From the NCBI GenBank assembly GCA_905250115.1, contig CAJNOI010000131.1:100692-164691 (forward strand): a DNA stretch of 64,000 bases, read 5' to 3'. Below the pieces are notes generated by a model. The model did no database searches, had not been told where the DNA came from, and saw only the letters and a list, made by a program, of their open reading frames with translations. Shown here one piece after another: positions 45,809 to 59,496 of this stretch. A program made the position numbers and the translations under genes. Source of the DNA: Adineta steineri (lineage: Eukaryota; Rotifera; Eurotatoria; Adinetida; Adinetidae). Positions within the stretch are counted from its first letter, which is position 1; each line of letters begins with the position of its first letter.

Positions 45809-48800
45809 ATGCAATTACTTGAACAAGCACAAACATTATTAAATTTTGATGGTCAATCACCATTTGATGTTAATATTCTCGATGCTGTTGTTAATACGAT
45901 GTATCGAGGACAGGGTGATGCCGTAAGTTAATTTTTTCTATCCTATATTTTATAATTTTTTTCCCTCCATATATTTAGCAACGACAAGCAAGTGAAGTAT
46001 TAAATGTATTACGTGATCATCCTGATGCTTGGACTAAAGTTGATAGTATATTAGAATATTCCAAATGTCAAGAAACAAAATATTATGCATTACAAATTCT
46101 TGAAAAAACAATCAAAACACGATGGAAAGCATTACCAAAAGAACAATGTGAAGGTTAGTAATATTCTATTATTTGAAAAATCAATTTAAAACTGTTTTTG
46201 TTTAGCAATTAAACAATATATTGTGAGTTTAGTTATCTCACATTCACAAAATCCTGAATTAATGGAACGTGAAAAGGTTTATTTGAATAAATTGAATATT
46301 ATTCTCGTACAAGTAAATTTTATTGTTTATTTATATAAACAAAAAAATTTTCCTTTTTTTTCTCGTTATTTAGATCTTAAAACATGAATGGCCAAAGAAA
46401 TGGCCAAATTTTATTAGTGATATTGTTGAAGCAAGTAAAACAAGTGAATCAATGTGTCAAAATAATTTAGAAATCTTAAAACTTCTTAGGTTAGGGTTTT
46501 TTTGCTTTGTTAAATTTCACATTTTTGATTTATTTATTTTTATTTTTATAGTGAAGAAGTCTTTGATTTTTCATCAGGTCAAATGACACAAGCAAAAGCA
46601 AAACATTTAAAAGATACAATGTGTAATGAATTCACAAAAATTTTTCAACTGTGTGAATATGTTGTGGTAAGAAAAATTTGTAATAATAAATATATGACAA
46701 TAATTTATTTCTTAAAGGATAAATCTCGTCATCCACCATTGCTTTTGGTTACACTAGAAACACTCTTACGTTTTCTTAGTTGGATACCACTTGGTTATAT
46801 ATTTGAAACAAATATGGTCAATACACTTATTGAAACATTTTTTACAGTACCAATGTTTCGAAATGTAACACTTCGTTGTTTAACTGAAATTGGTATGTAT
46901 ATATTTGAGAAAATAATTGAACAATAGAATCCCCATGAATCTGAAATTTCTAAGCTTTTTTTCTACCGAAATAGTAACTGTTCGAATGGAATGTTGGTAT
47001 TTCGAATTAAAACGTTGATGGAAGATAAGAATTTGACCTTGAATTTAAATAAATTCAAGTTTCATGATTTGGATTTTAATGTGAATACGAAAGTAATCTC
47101 CACTTTTTCATTCCGAGACCCGACTCCGACTCCTGTGTCGATCGCTAGTAGTCAGTATTTATATATTGACCTAAGAATTTCTTAACATATGGGAATAATC
47201 AAGTTCTATATAGGCCTTCCCACATTGACCGTTACCTCTATTCCTTTCATATATATATATTTTTTTTCTAGCGAGCATTCAAGTTGCACAATATGAAGAT
47301 AAATTTATTGACTTCTTTCGTCGAACCATGATTCAATTGAAAACAGTAAAAATTAAATAAAATTTATGTCTAAAATGAAAGTTTTTTTCTCTCTATAGGT
47401 TATGCCATTAACAATTGATTTAAAATCTGCTTATCGTTCAGCAAAAGATGATGATCAAAAATTCATTCAAAATTTAGCATTATTTCTATCAAATTTTTTA
47501 AAAGAACATGGTGTTTTAATTGAACGTACACCAGATTTAAAAGAAACATTACTTGAAGCATTACAATATCTTGTTTTAATATCCGAAGTTGAGGAAATTG
47601 AAATATTTAAAATATGTTTGGAATATTGGAATATATTAAGTGCTGAACTTTATCGTGAATCACCATATCAACAATCAACACCATCATTTTTACGTTCAAG
47701 CAATTCAAATAATGTACCAACACGACGTCAATTTTATAATGTGATGCTTTCAAAAGTAAAAGATTATTTATCTGCCAAACAAAATATACATTTTTTATGA
47801 AATGTAGGTTCGTCGAATTATGATTTCACGTATGGCACGACCAGAAGAAGTGCTTGTCGTCGAAAACGAACGTGGAGAAGTTGTACGTGAATTTATGAAG
47901 GATACAGATGCTATTAATCTTTATAAAAATATGCGTGAAACTCTTGGTATAAGAAATATTTTTTCTTATTACTCTTGTTTTTCTTCACATTATATCTTTT
48001 AGTTTATTTGACTCATTTGGATTATGTGGATACAGAATCAATTATGACAGAAAAATTAGCAAATCAAGTTAATGGAACTGAATGGTCATGGAAAAATTTG
48101 AATACAGTACGTTATCTTTATTATTTATAAATTAAATATTATACTTTTTTTTTAGCTTTGTTGGGCTATTGGTTCCATTTCAGGCGCTATGGTTGAAGAC
48201 GACGAAAAACGTTTTCTTGTTACTGTTATTAAAGTAAATCATTATTTTAATATTATTTCTTTGTAAGAAATTTCTTTTCGTATTAGGAATTACTTGGCTT
48301 ATGTGAACAAAAACGTGGTAAAGATAATAAAGCTATCATCGCATCAAATATTATGTATGTTGTTGGTCAATATCCTCGTTTTCTTCGTGCACACTGGAAA
48401 TTTCTTAAGACAGTTGTTAATAAACTTTTTGAATTTATGCATGAAACACATGAAGGTGTACAAGATATGGCCTGTGATACATTTATAAAAATAGCACAAA
48501 AATGTCGTCGACATTTTGTAACAATTCAATTAGGTGAATCACAAGCATTTGTTGATGAAATTTTAACGAATATTAATGGAATTATTTGTCATTTGGAACC
48601 ACATCAAGTTCATACATTTTATGAAGCTGTTGGTAATATGATTGCAGCTAGTATTGATAATGTTCAACAAACAAAATTAATTGAAAAATATATGCAATTA
48701 CCAAATGATGTTTGGAATACAATTATATCTGAAGCAAAAAAATCTGTTGATTGTTTAAAAGATCCTGAAGTTGTTAGTAATATATTAAATATACTTAAAA

Positions 48801-50449
48801 CAAATATTCGTGCATCAAAAGCATTAGGTGCACCATATGTTCATCAATTAACAAAAATTTATCAAGATATGTTACATATCTATAAAGTAACATCTGAGAA
48901 TATTAATCAAGCTATACGTATGAATGGTCCTATGGTTGTTAAACAACGTTTAATTAAATCAATGATGGCTGTTAAAGAAGATACATTAATTTTACTTGGA
49001 AGTTATTTTTCAAAAGCAACAAATATTCAGCAAATACTTGATCAATTTTTAACACCATTATTTACATTTGTCTTAGTTGATTATCGTGATTGTCATCCTG
49101 AAGCTCGTGAATCTGAAGTATTAAATATGATAGCAACATTAATTAATAAAATTGAAGATAAATTAACAAATCGTATACCAGAAATATTTGATTTAACATT
49201 TGAATGTACACTTCATATGATTGATAAAAATTTTGAAGATTTTCCTGATCATAGAAAAAATTTTTATGTACTTCTTCAATCAGTTACAAATGTTTGCTTT
49301 CCAGGTATGAATTTTCAGATGATGATGATGATAAAAAAAGATTTATTTTTTCATTATTTTTAGCATTATTAGCATTGAATGCAACACAATTTAAACTTGT
49401 TTATGATTCAATTATGTGGGCATTAAAACATACAATGCGTACAATATCGGAATTAGGTTTGGAAATTTTACAAATTATGCTAAGAAAATTTCAAACATGT
49501 GATCCACAAGCAGCACAAACCTTTTATCAAGTTTATTATCTTGAAACAATGCAACATATTTTTGCTGTTGTCGCTGAATGTTCACATACATCAGGTATAA
49601 TAGACAAACAAGAATATTTGTACCCGAAAGGAAGCAGTAGAGGTTTCAAGGATGAAATTTTTGAAGTGCACTAGGTGCCACGATTTTTTAGGCAACATTA
49701 TTAGAGCGAATACAGATGTTTATTTTTGAATATTCTATAGACTTCAGATTCTTTATTATAAAGATAAATAGAGTTAAAGTAAGCAGTTCGATTATACTAC
49801 GTATAGATTATCTGCTGTGCATTCAAAAGGCAGGCTGTAACACTAACCCTCAATGAAGCGATTTTATCCTGTGAGTAATATAAAGAATCAATCAGAGCTG
49901 AACTATCTCATGATACATTAGACTTCTACTTTAAATATCTCGAATGTTTGTGCATAAAAATAATTGTATATTTTGTATATTTAGGTTTAACAGCACATTC
50001 TCAAATCTTAGCAAATCTATTCTGTATCGTTGAACAAGGCCTTATTAAAGTTCCATTATCAAGTGAAGTTCAAGATCCATCACAAAATTTACTTTATGTC
50101 CAACAATTTATGGCCAATCTATTGAAAACAGCTTTTCCACATTTACAAGATAATCAAGTTAAAGTTATAATTGAAGGTTTTGTTACATTAGATCAAGATA
50201 TAGCAGGTTTTAAAGAACATTTACGTGATTTTCTTGTTCAAATTCGTGAAGCTACTGGTAATGATACAGCTGACTTATATTTAGAAGACCGCGAACAAAC
50301 ATTAAAACGTGCAGCTGAAGAAAAACGCAAAGTGCAAATGAGTGTTCCCGGTATGTATTAACAATCAAAAAAGTTTTTCTATAATTTTCTTTTTGTTTCT
50401 TTTAGGTATTCTTAATCCACATGAAATTCCAGAAGACATGCAAGATTAA
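45809..50449 (+). CDS. XPO1: Exportin-1 (CRM1), nuclear export receptor
   Basis: Fifteen exons: 45809-45922, 45979-46153, 46206-46312, 46374-46489, 46552-46666, 46718-46892, 47272-47345, 47399-47755, 47808-47946, 48003-48106, 48156-48233, 48287-49304, 49364-49594, 49985-50350 and 50406-50449. They join to 3213 nt, 1070 residues (human 1071). HEAT-repeat karyopherin that carries leucine-rich NES cargo out of the nucleus with RanGTP. The CRIME region includes [14 protein letters not shown] and [14 protein letters not shown]. The NES groove is almost unchanged, [20 protein letters not shown] onward, keeping the leptomycin-reactive cysteine (Cys524, human 528) and the groove lysines. The C-terminus MSVPG...[11 protein letters not shown] matches the family end. 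Two introns (379 and 390 nt) are longer than the norm but hold no recognised repeat. Confidence 0.98.
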
Positions 50450-50792
50450 AACGAACTACATAAATATATATATATACTAATACACATGCTTGTCTTTTGT
50501 TTGTACGTTCTTTTTGAATGAAAAACAAGAAAAAATATATTAAACGAAAAAAGAAATAGTTGTTGATATACTTTCTATAATCATTTTATCGGAGAGCAGA
50601 GTAATTCTTTTTTTTTCTCCTCCTCTCTTTTTTTTCTTCTTCTTCTTCTATTCAATTGAAATCTTTTTCGGCTGTCAAGAATATGTCGTTCGTAATAAAT
50701 TTTTGATAAGATAAAAAAAAATTAAGAATTAAATAGAAATATGTTCATTCTTAACTAAATAATTTTGCAAAATTAAACAACTGATTGATCAA
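50450..50792. other. Spacer with long pyrimidine tract
   Basis: 343 bp between exportin-1 and the LRR gene. A C/T-only stretch (about 50607-50650) looks like a microsatellite-type pyrimidine tract. No gene seen. Confidence 0.45.
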
Positions 50793-53166
50793 ATGGAATT
50801 ATATAAAGAGTTTAGTTTTGATACAGATTTAGATGATGATGAAACAGGTAATTTCTTCTCTCGAATAAAAACAAACGTAATAATAATAATCTTAAAGATC
50901 GACATAATGATTGTATACTTCCACGTTTATCATTTGATCAAAAATTAGTAGCACATCGAAGTAATCGTTTAGGTCATACATTTGGTCAAATTAATTTCTC
51001 ATATCAATCCAGTAAATATATTAGATCTAATGATGAAACTCTCCTTTCATTACCAAATAAATTTCTATCAAACAATGGTAAATATAATTAAATATTCGAT
51101 TGTATTAATTCTTATATTCGAATAGGAATAATTCAATCATATGAAAATAGTTGTCAAATGCTTGATATATCAATTGATTCGCAATTACGTGCTCTTCTAC
51201 CTTCTAATAATATAAATATTATGAATCGATCATTTTCTTTTAATGATATACGTGCATTTGCTACTGCAATGGAAGCAAATCTTGAAAGTTTAACATTAAG
51301 TTCAGTTGGTTTAACAACACGTTCAATGAATGTACTTTGTCAAGGATTAAACAAATGTATTAATCTTAGTTTTTTAGTAAATGAGAAGACAACCAAAAAC
51401 TGAAATAAATGATTTCATTCTTTTTTTTGCTATTTTTTAGGATTTATCATTTAATAAACTAGATAAACAAGGTTTTGAAATATTAGTTGATAGAATTAAT
51501 CAATTAACATCATTAACGTTTTTATCTTTGGCTGATTGTGGTATACGAGATTCATATGGTGAATGTATAGGTGATTTATGTCGACATAAAACAATTACGG
51601 AAATAAATTTAAGTGGAAATGAATTCGAAGAAATGGCATGTATATTTATTGGAAATGCATTAAGTATGTAAAAATGAAGTTGTATTACATTTAAACAAGA
51701 TAATGATTTCTTTTCACTTTAGCGGATAATAAGAGTTTGACATGTTTAAATTTAAATTGGAATTTAATACGAAGTTTTGCATCAATAGCTTTATTTCGAG
51801 GATTTGAAGTAATTATTTGATTCATATATATAGTTTTTTCGTTTGTTAAAGAAACATTTCTCGTTTATTTTCTGAAGGTTAATACAACTTTAACAGATTT
51901 TGATGTCTCATGGAGTAATTTAGGTTATGATGGAAGTGTTGCTCTTCGGCGAATATTAGCTATGAATAAAGTTTTGCAATATTTAAATATTAGTAATTGT
52001 AATATTGATTGGTCTTGTGCAAAATTAATTGGTGAAGGTTTACAAAAAAATTCAGTACTTCATACATTAAATGTAAGATGACATTTTTTTATTAAAAAAC
52101 CTCCAAAAAGAAACTATTTTTGCGTACACAGTTAGCATTTAACCCATTAACAACTCATGGTGTTCAGCATATCATTCAATCTTTAAATAATTCGAAAAGT
52201 GCTCTTTCAACACTTGATATTTCAGTAGGATTATTGATTTTTTTTTATTTAAAGTGATTTTGTATGTATTGTATAAGGGAACTGCTGTGTTTTCTGGAAC
52301 TGTTCGACTGGCTGAAAAGATTGCAAGTGAACGGCATTTCATCATGAAATTTGATATTGAAATACCTGTACCTGATATGATTGGTCGACAAATAGGTATA
52401 ATTAAGATATGTACATCAAATAAGGGTGTGGGTGGCAAGTTAATGTGTCACTCATACCCTTCGGAAAGAATTGTAATCATAAATTTTGAATTAAAGTTTG
52501 TTAGTTGCCACATCCCTCAAAGGCCATTAGATCAATGAATTAAAGGTCCTTAGGTATCTTTGATACGAACTTACGTGAGTTCCATGTTTTTAGCCCCAAC
52601 GAAGCTGCATTGACAGAAAAATTTTAAGCATATCATATTGTATTTTTCTTCTATTTTATTCAGTAACAAAAGCTGATTCAGTACGTACAATTATTCAACA
52701 AATTGATGAGAAACATTGGCGTCCATTGGATTATTTTCGATTTTTGAACAGTAAAAGAAAATTAAAAGCAAGTTTTCACAATAATTCAGTAAAAACTTCT
52801 TTTTTTTATTGAACGAATAATTATTATTGAATATTTTAAATAATAGCAACATCTTGCTGATGAATCAGATCAACCTCTAACATTAAAGTACGATGAAATT
52901 AATGAATTTTTCTTTTCAATTAAAATATTTATCAAATTTCTTTTATTAGAAATTTAAATGAGATACTTAATCGTCAACGAATGCATGATCGATTACAAAA
53001 AACTCGTGAAGAACAACAAGAAAAAGATCTAAAGAAACGAAATCAAAAAATTTTACAAACTGTTAATCAACATTTTCCAGATATTGATACAGCTAGTAAA
53101 AGAGCAAAACATAAAACAGTAATTGCAAATTTAGCAAAACCACGAATGTCCACTGAAAAGAAATAG
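50793..53166 (+). CDS. Leucine-rich-repeat protein of the RNH1/LRRC74-like type
   Basis: Eleven exons: 50793-50847, 50898-51077, 51126-51376, 51441-51663, 51723-51808, 51878-52072, 52132-52224, 52278-52395, 52664-52788, 52847-52887 and 52950-53166. They join to 1584 nt, 527 residues. A polar N-terminus (about 150 residues) is followed by roughly seven ribonuclease-inhibitor-type LRRs, such as LESLTLSSVGLTTRSM, DLSFNKLDKQGFEILVDRI and EINLSGNEFEEMACIFIGNA. The C-terminus is a charged coiled coil (MHDRLQKTREEQQEKDLKK). Such proteins are protein-interaction scaffolds, several of them ciliary; the partner is unknown. The eighth exon (52278-52395) is inferred from frame: without it the TCA| to TAACAA join would hit a stop. 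The intron 52396-52663 carries a GGGTGTGGG foldback. Exon structure here is the least certain part. Confidence 0.82.
52422..52462. repeat. GGGTGTGGGTG foldback (family B-like) in an LRR-gene intron
   Basis: AAGGGTGTGGGTG (52422-52434) is opposed by CACTCATACCCTT (52449-52461), an imperfect 13-nt palindrome with a short loop. Similar G-rich/C-rich pairs occur at 14090, 38957 and 54381. Confidence 0.45.
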
Positions 53167-54993
53167 TTTTAATTTATTTAAAAAACAATATTTTGAAAAA
53201 TTTATAAATTATAATAAATTTGTCATTTATTTATTGGATATTCTAGTTTTTAATATCTTTAATTAGGTATCATATTTACAAATGTTATAAGTTTTGAATG
53301 AAATTCACATAGATCATTTATAATTTCGTAACGAGTTTTCGAGTCACAAGCAATTCATAGCATATTCTACAGACAAGCTACCCCAGATTAGCTAGATGGT
53401 ACACGAGTCGAGGCTCGCTTTTGAATAACTACTTTGAGGTTTTCACTAAGTTCTCAACGTTCACGATTATACTAGAATGAAGTCAAATTTATATTATCGA
53501 AATCGAGATTTCAAACTATCATATGTTGGCAGAACACTAATGATTCATTATCTGTCATCAACTGTAAAACATTTGTTAGAAAGGAGTGGCGCCTAACTTT
53601 TGCTTTTAGTTTCAATTATCTCAAAACAAAAAATTAGTCATAGAATCTCTTGATAATTCACGAGTAGCTAATCTAGGATTGAATTCTTTATTAGAATCAA
53701 CAAATGATTGTTATCAATATTGAATAGTAATAATCTTTAGAAAAAGTAATACAAGTAAGCAATAATATAGTTTTATTTTACATAAATTTACTTTCAATAC
53801 ACATCTATAAATATATTCGAGTAAAATGTTCAAAAGCCAACGTGCTTTATCATAAATTTTTAAGCTTTTGAATAATTCAATATGATGTGGTAGAGATAGA
53901 AATGACACTGTATCTTGCTTAATTTTTTTAATTCGGACTTTGCTTAGAGAAAATGATCCTACAATGACTGATTTTTATTTTTGATATCTCATACTAGATA
54001 ATGATGCGTTATGAATCATGATCCCATTCGTCAAATATTATCAATTATTCGATTAAAGTAGAATAAATTTTGATTAAAAAAAATAGTTTATATTTAAGTG
54101 TATTGCTAAAGAAGATATAATTGATTTCTTATATCATTCGAACAAACGTTTTTTTAAATGTTCGGTTGTTGAACCCATAGAATGAAATGTAAAATTTGGT
54201 GGCAAAGATAGTTGTTTTGTTAATGGAAAGAAACACAGATGATGATCATTTAGAAACTAAAATAAACTATTTTTTTTCATTTTGGCATATGAAATACAAA
54301 GATAAGTTATTTATAATAAGTTCACTATCATTAAGTAAAGATTGTTCAGGATAATCTCGATTATGTTCATCCACTTGAAGGTGGGTATGGGGGAGTCTGG
54401 AGATGCATCTTCTCTTTATCTACATCTAATTCGTCACCCATACCCACATCCACCCTACATAGAAATTTAATGTTGAAGAACTTAAATATCAAGGATAATT
54501 GAATTATTGCCATGTAAATGAAAATATAAATTAAATAGTTATAATTCTCAATAATAAATTATTCTTATCGTCAGCAAGAATGAAACAAACATTACATGAC
54601 AGAATACATTTTTTTTATTGATATTAAATTATTTTTGTTTATTATTATTGACTTAGAATTATTAGATGATGGACTTTACAATTTACAAAATAAATGATAT
54701 TAGAAAATAATGTCTATCTAGCTTTTTTTTTCTTGTGGTATTTGTCTAACTATTTATATAGAATAAAAAATACTAATCATCTGTGTACATAATATGAAAG
54801 TCCAAAGACAATCCATTAAAGTTATCTTGTTTGACAAAAGTGAAGGTGACAAGGTGATATGATTAGATAAAGATAACAAATATGAGAAAAGAATATTATT
54901 TATTCTCAAGTTGAATTCAAATACTTTTATTGTCATAGTTGATGTAGACATTATTTTACTTTCTCTTTTTTGTTTCTATAGTTTAAGACTAGT
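53167..54993. other. Intergenic region with a small GGGTATGGG foldback
   Basis: 1.8 kb of AT-rich sequence without a supported gene between the LRR and SLC35F6 genes. At 54381-54391 GTGGGTATGGG is matched by CCCATACCCAC at 54437-54447. A splice acceptor TTTCTATAG lies 13 nt before the SLC35F6 ATG. The minus-strand frames at 53714 and 54754 have no support. Confidence 0.5.
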
Positions 54994-56621
54994 ATGGGTT
55001 TTACACCGTATCAATTCTTTCTTGCTGGTCTTATGTTAGTGACTGGCACTATAAATACATTATCAACAAAATGGGCCGATAGGTTTATTATCGATTTATT
55101 ATATATTTATATATTAGAAACTTAATTTTTGTTTAGACAAACAGCACATTTCTGTAATGAAACATATAACGCAACGACATTTGAGCATCCGTTTCTTCAA
55201 GTAAATGACTTTTATTTCGTTAATTACAAAATTAAGACGAATTTATTTAGGCTGTTGGCATGTTTCTGGGTGAATTTTTATGTTTATTAGTATTTAAATT
55301 TATTTGGTATTCAACAGCACGTTATCGTATTGAACGAATGACATATAATGGTGATGCATCATCTGCACTTGTTCGATGTTGGCCAATAAATATCAGACAA
55401 GATGTACGTTTAGTTGATGGTGAACAAGTTTTTAATCCATTAATATTTTGGGGAGCATCTATATTCGATATGCTTTCAACATGTTTATCTTATTTTGCAT
55501 TAAATCTTACAACTGCTAGTTCATTTCAAATGTTAAGAGGTTCAGTTATGGTTTTCACGGCTATATCAAGGTAAAAGCACATATAATAAATAGAATTCAT
55601 ACTCGAATTCCTTTTTTTTAGTGTATTATTTCTTAAACGAAGATTAAAACTTCTTGAATGGTGTGGTATTTTTGTGGTTGTACTTGGTCTTGTTATTGTT
55701 GGTTTATCAGATCTTCTATTTGATAAAACACCACAAGGTAATCATACAAATGGTGAAAAAGTTATTGGTATTGGTCTTATACTTTTGGCAATGATATTCA
55801 CTAGTTTTCAAGTATGATAATAGGAAAAATAAAGAATTTTTTATTATATATCATTATATATTAGGTAGTTTATGAAGAACGTTTTATTGGTAAATATAAT
55901 ATTCCAGCATTACAAGCTGTTGGTTGGGAAGGTATATTTGGATTTCTTACACTTGGCCTGGTTCTTGTTCCAGTAAAAATTTTTGATAATTATCTTATAA
56001 TATTATTTATTTGTTTATTTATTTTTAATTAGTTTTCTTATATACATATGACAGGATCTAATACTGGTCCAGATCAGCATCTTGAAGATATACCAAATGC
56101 ATTCTGTCAAATGGCTGATAATTATATAATTATTATTGCAACAGTTGGTAAGGATAAATTTACAATCTTGTTTTTCTAGATAATTTTTTTTTCTTTTAGG
56201 AAATGTTTTTTCCATAGCATTTTTTAATTTTGCTGGTATATCTGTAACAAAAGAATTATCATCAACAACACGTATGGTACTTGATAGTGGTCGAACATTA
56301 ATTATATGGGCAGTATCATTGGCATTGTCATGGCAAAAATTTTATCCATTACAAATTGTAGGTTTCGTATTTTTACTTGCTGGTAAGTTAAAATTATGTT
56401 CATTTAGTTGTTAATAATAAGTATTGATTGATATAGGTATGGGTCTTTATAATGGTGTATGGCAAAATTTATATCGCCGATATGTTACTGGTGAATCAGA
56501 TGAACGTAACCAATTAGTACCTGATTATAATAGTGAATCTAAATATGCTCCAGGTGCACCATCTATTCCATCAGGTGCAGGAGTTTATGTTGGACCAAAA
56601 GATAACTCCGTTAATGCCTAA
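54994..56621 (+). CDS. SLC35F6: Solute carrier family 35 member F6-like transporter
   Basis: Eight exons: 54994-55082, 55137-55200, 55251-55570, 55622-55811, 55865-55972, 56033-56147, 56200-56382 and 56437-56621. They join to 1254 nt, 417 residues (human 371). The match to SLC35F6 is strong along its length: YQFFLAGLMLVTGTINTLST, FLQAVGMFLGEFLCLL, TTASSFQMLRGSVMVFTAI, SIAFFNFAGISVTKELSSTT and RMVLDSGRT. It is a ten-helix drug/metabolite-transporter-fold protein; the human form is found in lysosome and mitochondria and interacts with ANT2, substrate unknown. The region after the first EamA half is somewhat longer than in vertebrates (a polar loop with NIRQDVRLVDGEQ). A splice acceptor lies just upstream of the ATG, consistent with trans-splicing. 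Confidence 0.95.
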
Positions 56622-57047
56622 ACTATTTTATTTCTTTTTTTTTTTCTTTTAAATGTGTACAGCAATTGTAGAATTTTTAAAAAAATGTTTTTATTTAAAA
56701 AGAAAAACAATTGTTCTGTGCATATTTCAGAAAGTTAAATTTATTTTTTTTTGTTATCATTAAAATCGCCGAAATAATAGAGAATAAAACAAAACAAATA
56801 TTAGCTATGCAAGAATATCTAAGATGACCGGTGTTAGTGATTTGTATATATATTATTCGGTTTATAAATTGTTACAATCACAATTTGAAAATACCTCGAT
56901 CTACTATACGCTTCTTTTTCTTCTTCTTCTATATCTGTTTTAGCTACTATATCCAATGTGACTATAAAATTGTGAAAGAGAAAAAACAACATTCATTTTC
57001 ATCTATTTAACATACGAATAGCATAACCAGTGTTTTAAATATTTATC
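56622..57047. other. Spacer, no gene seen
   Basis: 426 bp between SLC35F6 and the single-exon unknown gene, same strand; T-rich 3'UTR-like sequence with a CTTCTT run near 56910. Confidence 0.45.
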
Positions 57048-57524
57048 ATGGCTTCTTCTTCAAATAATAACTGGATTGATACATCTGTTCTTCCAGCTGA
57101 TATATTATCATTACGAGATGATGGTTTTTTCGAAGTAGTTGAACGTTTAGTAGGTAAAACAGTAGTTGATTTAATACGTATTCAAGCCATTGACAATGTT
57201 CGAGTATTTATGCTTGTACCTGATATATTACAAGTACTTCATTTACAATCATCGGAACTTGATCCTATTAAAAAACGAGTTACTTTTCTTCTTTATAATC
57301 AAAACTTTGTTGTTAAATGTGGCATTAAAACATCAATTAAATATTTACGAGATTTATTTGAAGCAAAATTAAATGAATATCATAATAATGAACAAGACAA
57401 CGATATTGATAATGAAGATAATATATCGATTAGTTCTGATAATAATGTACCAATTGGCCAGAAACGTTCTGCTTCATTATTATCTTCTGGAAAAACAACA
57501 ACAACTAAACGTAGACGTCAATGA
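57048..57524 (+). CDS. Single-exon protein of unknown function with a basic C-terminal tail
   Basis: Intronless ORF of 158 residues. The first 105 residues look like a compact folded domain of alternating helices: ADILSLRDDGFFEVVERLVG, then TVVDLIRIQAIDNVRVFMLV and DLFEAKLNEY. An acidic, asparagine-rich linker (about 110-140) and a terminal KRRRQ that resembles a nuclear localisation signal follow. I do not recognise the family. The helical domain superficially resembles helix-hairpin or SAM-type folds (IQAIDNVRVFMLVPDILQVL), but that is not evidence of homology. Codon use is like the neighbouring coding exons and the frame is clean, so it is probably a real gene. Overlapping frames at 57190 and 57373 are shadows. 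Confidence 0.65.
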   Translation: MASSSNNNWIDTSVLPADILSLRDDGFFEVVERLVGKTVVDLIRIQAIDNVRVFMLVPDILQVLHLQSSELDPIKKRVTFLLYNQNFVVKCGIKTSIKYLRDLFEAKLNEYHNNEQDNDIDNEDNISISSDNNVPIGQKRSASLLSSGKTTTTKRRRQ

Positions 57525-59151
57525 TTTTTTTTTATTATTTGTTTCGATAGTGGAATTTTGTTTTTTTTATATATATATACTTTTTTTTTTGAACTTATTG
57601 TACTAATAGAATTAATTTAAATAAACATGTGAAAAAGAAATGGATCTTTGATAAAATATTTACTTTGCCAGACAAATCAAAGATGAAAGTAATGCGGAGA
57701 GAGAGAAATCTACATTAGTTTAGATGAAACAGATTACTTTTTTTTTATTAATCAAAGAGAAAATTGACAGATAAATTCGATTAGTTTTTAATAGTAGGGA
57801 GAAAAGAACGACAGATACTTTTTTGTAATTATAATCAAGGATCTATCGAAAATAAATATGAAGTCTATTGTCATTTAATTTAGAAGTAGACATATATAAA
57901 AAAATTTGAAATCTATGATTATCTAATAATATTCTATGTAATGTCATTTTCATCGAATATTATCATATGAGCTTTCTATTCTTATTATACAATTAATGAA
58001 AGAATAAGCCTATTCAAATTCACAAGCGTTCAACGATGAGGAACAAAACAAACAAAATTAGAATTATGCTGTTGTTTGTTTCTTATTAAAAATAGTGAGA
58101 CTGATAATATCTTCTTCTTCTTCTTCTTTTTTTTATTACTTGGAAACTTCATTGAGATGCAGTTGTAGAGAACAAAGAAAAAATGTCGGTTAATGTCTTT
58201 TATATAAAGACAAAAAAAAGATTGACATTGACACATAATGTACTTTTCTTTATCTGTAATAAATGTCTTTGAACTCAAGCTTTTAATAGTATTACAAAAA
58301 GTAATAATAAGAAAAAAAATTTAATACTATCAAACAAATTAAATCATATTCATTTATATTCTTTCCATATTTTGACATTTCAATGATTAATTATCTATCC
58401 ATTTTCTTTTTCTAATAGATTTTTCTTTTCAGATATACTACCATCTTTCCTTCATTACCTATTAATACCTTTATAGTTGAGGATACATCTCGCAATTAAG
58501 TTTTTTTCACACGAATGCTTCACTTATTTCATTTGTTTATTGTTATAGACGAGCGGAAATAAAAATGCATAAGTTGAAAAAAAAAGTAGATGCTTTATCA
58601 TAAATTAATATAGCAATTAATAAGTAGCATATATAGTATGAATGGCTAAACAATATTACCCTTAGGTACAAAACAGACTGATGGATTAATTTATAAAACT
58701 CTACAGGTATTAATTCATTTCACTTTCCTATATTGAAAAACATCAAGTGACTAAATATAGACATACGAGAAATAGCGAACAAACAAATGTAGCAAGCAAA
58801 AAAAAAGAAGGGGAAAAAAAATCTTGTCATTTCTTCTAATTGACACATCATAATGTGTTGTATTTTTCTTGTTTTTTTTTCTTTCGAATAAATTATTATT
58901 ATTTATACTTATATTTTCTTTTTTACTAGTAAAAACTATCTTCCATACATTTATTTGTATCAATAATGAAATATTTTCCAACATAAAACAATGCAATTTT
59001 TTCTAATAATTTATTTATGGAAACTTATTTTTTTCATAAAGTAATAATATCATTGTTCTATTTTATTTATTTTAATTAAGAATAAATTCTATTTAGATTA
59101 ATTCAATGTGAAATAAATACTACGATAAAAGTCTATATTCCATCGATTCTA
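57525..59151. other. Intergenic region, no gene seen
   Basis: 1.6 kb of AT-rich sequence with many A/T runs and a short CTT/CTTCTT tract near 58110. Frames at 58030 and 58751 (minus) are poly-Lys/Phe low-complexity and are not called. Confidence 0.45.
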
Positions 59152-59451
59152 ATGCCTCCTCATGTAAATCAACCATTAACAGAACAAGCTATATACGATT
59201 TAAGAAATAATTTAAGAAAAGCAACTAATGATATAAATGATTATGATGAGGATAATTATAGTGATAATATTGAGCAAGAAGATGATGATATTGAAAATCT
59301 TTATCAAATACCAATGCCAATTGAATCAACAACAACAACAATAACAACATCAGAAATAAAATATGAATCAATAAAATCTTCATCAAATCGTTTTCTATCG
59401 AATTTTATTTATTTATTATTATTATTATTATTAACTCAAACAAATAAATGA
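59152..59451 (+). CDS. Possible small acidic protein with hydrophobic C-terminus (doubtful)
   Basis: Open frame of 99 residues starting MPPHVNQPLTEQAIYDLRNN. It has a helical charged start, an acidic Asp/Tyr/Glu middle, a Thr-rich stretch, and a C-terminal FIYLLLLLLL segment that could be a tail anchor or GPI-type signal. The first 60 residues are less biased than chance frames nearby, but there are no splice partners and no known family; the poly-Leu comes from a TTA repeat. It converges on CCDC85, whose stop is 46 bp away on the other strand. It could be a small gene or noise. Confidence 0.3.
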   Translation: MPPHVNQPLTEQAIYDLRNNLRKATNDINDYDEDNYSDNIEQEDDDIENLYQIPMPIESTTTTITTSEIKYESIKSSSNRFLSNFIYLLLLLLLTQTNK

Positions 59452-59496
59452 CAATGCAAAATCATGTGATATCTGACTACAGAAAAATTTAATAAT

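Noticed and set aside
48287..48360. Possible loss of the leptomycin-reactive cysteine in exportin-1
   Set aside because: A nearby Cys-to-Ser difference (NIRASKALG) looked relevant, but the reactive cysteine lies in [12 protein letters not shown] and is present as Cys524.
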